Shown piece by piece: positions 60,456 to 64,000 of a stretch of 64,000 nucleotides of DNA. Each line of letters starts with the position of its first letter. Position 1 is the stretch's first letter. This DNA is from Marsupella aquatica. Lineage: Eukaryota > Marchantiophyta. The notes under the pieces are model-generated. The model did no database searches, was not told where the DNA came from, and saw nothing but the letters and a program-made list of their open reading frames with translations. Position numbers and translations under genes: made by a program. The stretch covers positions 14,694,001-14,758,000 of the forward strand of contig OZ316895.1 of NCBI GenBank assembly GCA_973895155.1. The letters run 5' to 3'.

Positions 60456-61784
60456 CTAGGCTCTAGGATCTAGCTTAGTCCTATTGTTGCTAGGAACATG
60501 TGCATATGCTTCACAGCCAAAAACCCTAAGCTTTGAATAATCAGCAGGTCGATTGTGCCATAGCTCAAAGAGGGTTTTGTAAGTAATTGCCCGACTAGGA
60601 GAGAGATTTACTAGATAAGCAGCTATGTTGACAGCTTCCACCCAAAAGATTTGTGGCAATTTAGAGTGGCTCAACATGCTCCTTGCTCGCTCCAACAATG
60701 TGCGGTTGAGTGCTCAGCAACACCATTTTGCTCAGGAGTGTACACAGTTGTGAGATGGTGAGTAATTCCCTTATTTGCACAATACGTGTTGAACTCGCCA
60801 GAGGTGTATTCACCACCATTATCTGATCGTAGATATCTCACATTCTTTGCAGTCTGTGTCTCAACTTGAGCTACCCATTGTTTAAAGATGGAAAGCACTT
60901 CAAACTTATGGGCAATGAAATAAATCCAAACAAACCTTGAGTAATCATCGATAAATGATACATAGTATTGTTTGCCTGAATGTGAGGAAACCGGAGCAGG
61001 ACCCCACACATCGGAATGAATATACTCAAGTACAACTTTAGAATGATGAATGGCAGTCGGAAATGGAGTTCTTGTTTTCTTGCCAACAATGCAATGATCA
61101 CAAAAACTCAACTTGTATGCTTGCAATCCTGGTAGGAGATGTCGCTTGTGTAAGATTTCCAAACTTTTTTCACTCATGTGACCAAGCCGAGCATGCCATA
61201 AATTGATTTTCTCCTCCTGAGATGTGACCAAATTGACTTCGGCAAGAAGTGTGGTGCCTTCCAAGACATAGATATTTCTTTTCCTCTTGCCAATAAGAAC
61301 TTCAGTTGATCCATGCGTGACTGTTAACACCCCATCAGTTGCACTCCATTGATAACCCTTCGCATCCAAGTAGCCAAGAGAAATCAAATTCTTACACATT
61401 TCTGGAATGTGTCTAACATTTGATAGAGTACAGTACTTGTCACCGGGTAGTTGAATCTTTACGGATCCAATCCCTAAAACTTTGCAAGAATGATTATTTC
61501 TCATCAAAACAGATCCATGGATAGGAGTGTAGGATGAGAAAAGTTCACGCATATAGCACATGTGATACGAGCAAGCGGAATCCAAGATCCATTGACAATC
61601 CTCAACTTGGGAAGTGGTACACAATGAAAATCCTTCACTATCCTCTTCTCGAACAACTACTTGGGCTGAAGAACCGACAACTTCCTTGAATGTGTCTTTG
61701 ACGCGAAAATCCTTCTTCATGTGGCCCACTTTGTCACACTTCCAACACTTTATCTCACGAGTAGACTTGGATGGTGATTTGGAT
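60456..61784 (-). pseudogene. copia zinc knuckle, protease and integrase
   Basis: The frame begins after a TGA at 61784-61786. It holds a CCHC-like knuckle (CWKCDKVGHMKKDF, last Cys replaced by Phe), protease (WILDSACSYHMC, with DSA for the active site), GAG-pre-integrase (LWHARLGHMSEKSLEIL with the downstream CDHC) and integrase core: Asp in HSDVWGP, Asp in LRSDNGGEY and Glu in PEQNGVAEH. A frameshift of one base near 60710 separates it from the integrase end at 60456-60698, which closes with a TAG. Confidence 0.9.
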
Positions 61785-62542
61785 CAAGATCTAGATCTGG
61801 ATCTAAACCTCCTCCTACCAAAAGATCGATCGTGGAACCTTCCTCGCTCCATGGGAAGTGGGTTAAACCTTTTGTTTTCATGAGATGGCTCCCTTGATTT
61901 ACCTCTTTCTACCAACAGTGTTGTTGATGATGAGGTTGAGGTAGGATGAGTTGAAGAGACCAGCTTAGACTGCATGTCATCGGTCAACTGGGCACTCACC
62001 ACATCATTGTAGGATATAGTTATCTTATCACGGAATAGAAGAACTCGAGACAAAGATTGGTACGAAGGTGGTAGTGAGCTCAAGAGTTGTAAGGCTTTCT
62101 TTTCTTCGCTCAAATGCTCCCCCAAATTCTCTAGGTCAACCACAAGATCATTGAACTGATCGACATGATCTTGAATCTTAACTCCATCAGCCATTTTGAA
62201 TTGCATGAGCTTCAGGCTTGCATACATTCGGTTTGACATCTCCTTCTTGTAGTACTTGTTGCGCAATGCTTGAAACAAGTCCATCACCGTTTGTGTTGCT
62301 TTTTCCTCGAACTGCTTCTTCACATTGTTTTTCAGGTACATGCCAATAATACTTACCGCTTGATCCTGGAGATCATGCCAATCATCATCTTCCATCTCCT
62401 TGGGTTGAGATCTTAGTACCTTGCCTAGGCCCATCGCCCTAAGTGCATCCCTCACGTTACGTTCCCACATTGTATAATCCATCCGACCATCAAATTTTTC
62501 CACCTCAAACCTTTGACCTCCAATCCTAGTAGTCGCCATCAC
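61784..62542 (-). pseudogene. copia Gag
   Basis: 252 codons from ATG at 62540-62542 to a TGA. It has the UBN2/retrotran-gag fold pattern of plant copia: FDGRMDYTMWERNVRDAL, then ALRNKYYKKEMSNRMYASL and LLSSLPPSYQSL, and ends in an Arg/Ser-rich tail that runs into the zinc knuckle in the same frame after the TGA (probably CGA originally, as it lies in an RS repeat). Confidence 0.92.
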
Positions 62543-63694
62543 TGGAATACCAAATGTAGTGTGGAGTCGCCTTCCGATAAGAAATAAACATCGAATGCTC
62601 AGATGTGGGGTGTGAAAATAAGACCAAAAATGAAAGTTGGTGAATTTTGAAACTGATCACTCCTATGTGTAGCCCACAAGGTAACGCTCCAAATTCTGAA
62701 AACGGTTTGTCAAATGGACTCTCGAGTGCCGAGAATTTTTACTCCGACCGGAGGGGGTAAAAGATGAAATAATTACCCCTTGAGGGAATCTCTTATGCCA
62801 AAGATTCCACTAGTATAATTTTTCAGAATTGAACGCACCAATATTTGCCTAGCTTCCCCAAGTATGCCTCTCCAAAAGTTGAAGTTGATCCGATTTTATT
62901 TGCCGCTCGGAATTTTTGACCTTCGATAAAAATTTAAGCCTCTGGAAAAAGAATCTTTTCGGGAAATTCCGTCCGCCCTTGTACAGCCCCTGTGGGAGAT
63001 TTCACAGGGGGCACTTCCCCCTGCCCGAGCCCTGTCGAGCCCTAAAAGGCCTCCTCGAAGTTTTTGACCTCCTCGTGCGTCCGCGGAAGTCGCAACTACT
63101 CACGGCAGAAAGTACCCCTCGGTGGATTCACTCAAATTCCCATCTCAGTTTTTGACAAAATCCAATTCTGATTTCAGATTCAGAAACTAGACTTCGAGGG
63201 CATCAAGATTGATATAAAGAACTCACAAACGGTGGAGTAATGAGGGAGAAACAATTCGGTGAAAGTGACTGATATTAAGTTATCCGCCATAGCCAAAATT
63301 TCGAGCTCAAAAAACGAGAATTGAAATTAAGATTGCTTCTCAACCGTTTCACGGAATTCAACGATGTTGATATCGAAACGTCTAGAAAGACAAGGCGCTC
63401 AAGCGTATCTCAGTTTCAAGTCCCGATAGAACAATCAAAAAGACTGATCTGAGAAATTGACCTTATCTCTTGCCCGATAACGTAAATTGAAAACCGTCAC
63501 TTACAATTATTTCCGTTTCTGACCTCAGGCCTTCATTGCTTCACTGAAATGAGCCCCTGGTTGTGTGCTCCACACTTGTGAGAAGATTGAGTCCGATCTT
63601 CTTTCAATAGCTCCGCTTCGAAGAGGAAATCATTCGCTGTTCGCTTTGCTTGAAGAAAATTCTATGGAGTTCCTAATCGACTGAAAAAACCTGA
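62543..63694 (-). other. copia untranslated leader
   Basis: About 1.15 kb between the primer binding site and the gag ATG. No coding frame of note; the 79-codon plus-strand frame at 62916-63155 is antisense. The leader is long for a copia element and presumably holds the packaging signal. Confidence 0.6.
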
Positions 63695-63706
63695 GCTCTG
63701 ATACCA
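63695..63706 (-). promoter_or_regulatory. copia primer binding site (initiator Met tRNA)
   Basis: The minus strand reads TGGTATCAGAGC, complementary to the 3' end of initiator methionine tRNA, two bases after the LTR end. This fixes the element's orientation and the LTR boundary at 63709. Confidence 0.95.
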
Positions 63707-63708
63707 AT

Positions 63709-64000
63709 TGTGGGGAGAAATCAGATCAGGAAAAACACTCCAAACATACACGTGCTCAATAGTTACGTGGTTCGCCTCAAGGTTGGCTACGTCCACGGGA
63801 AGACCAAGCTTTATTAACGGTTATGTGTCTACTCAAGCATCACCATAGCTCTCATCTCTTCAAGCTCTCCTCTCTTGCTATATCCCTGGTTCTCTCTTGA
63901 GAACTCTCTTGTTTGTTCTCACACCACATAGAAGTTGAAGAGATAAGGACCAACCCTTCAACTAGGGTTTACTCTAACCCTAGTTAACATACTAACCATA
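63709..64000 (-). repeat. copia 5' LTR, partial
   Basis: The first 292 of an expected 322 bases; the rest lies beyond the window. One mismatch with the 3' LTR. Confidence 0.95.

Larger units (their letters stand above)
57990..64000 (-). mobile_element. Ty1/copia retrotransposon, nearly complete, truncated by the window end
   Basis: Minus-strand order: 5' LTR (63709 to beyond 64000), primer binding site, 1.15 kb leader, Gag, protease, integrase, RT, RNase H, polypurine tract, 3' LTR (57990-58311). Integrase before RT defines Ty1/copia. The polyprotein is broken by TGA 61784-61786, a frameshift near 60710, TAG 60456-60458, TAG 59310-59312 and TAG 59037-59039. The two LTRs differ at one of 292 comparable positions, so insertion was recent. 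The bases before the left LTR are GCATGA; the matching right flank lies outside the window. Confidence 0.95.

Overview
The window comes from the nuclear genome of a green plant. The evidence is a UDP-glucuronate 4-epimerase of typical plant form, a plant-type multi-exon PrimPol gene, short GT-AG introns, and Ty3/gypsy and Ty1/copia LTR retrotransposons, one of them with an initiator-Met-tRNA primer site. The transposase-like and methyltransferase-like families at 45-57 kb fit a seed-free lineage such as a bryophyte best, but the species cannot be told from the sequence. A run of 100 N (6716-6815) marks this as a scaffold.

Layout. 1-984: a Gag fragment of a Ty3/gypsy family. 985-13322: two 5'-truncated copies of that family, head to head, making a giant inverted repeat with arms of about 5.8 kb. 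Each copy encodes, essentially in one frame, a retropepsin, a DNMT3-like cytosine-5 DNA methyltransferase, reverse transcriptase, RNase H, integrase and a C-terminal PHD finger. 16771-23041: a 14-exon PrimPol gene, which I reconstructed from splice sites with consistent phases. 23042-36190: intergenic sequence with simple and tandem repeats. 36190-40184: the GAE gene, with a long leader and a single coding exon. 45279-48920 (minus): a large protein with an RNase-H-like, transposase-type core, split by one in-frame TGA. 48921-50537: a divergent intergenic region with a 73-bp tandem repeat. 50538-56943: a six-exon gene for a protein combining a ParB-like domain, a degenerate N4/N6-type DNA methyltransferase fold and an FCP1-like phosphatase domain. 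One in-frame TAG interrupts it, and its introns carry a family of 21-bp GC hairpins. 57990-64000: a Ty1/copia element on the minus strand with almost identical LTRs but a broken polyprotein; its 5' LTR runs off the window.

Two stretches stand out. The first is the retrotransposon family that carries both a DNA-methylation writer (DNMT3-like) and a probable chromatin reader (PHD finger) in one polyprotein. The second is the ParB-methyltransferase-FCP1 gene, which lies divergently beside a transposase-like gene and may belong to a mobile or domesticated unit. Most nonsense changes in the gypsy copies are CAG to TAG, as expected from deamination of methylated CHG sites. PrimPol and GAE are ordinary host genes.
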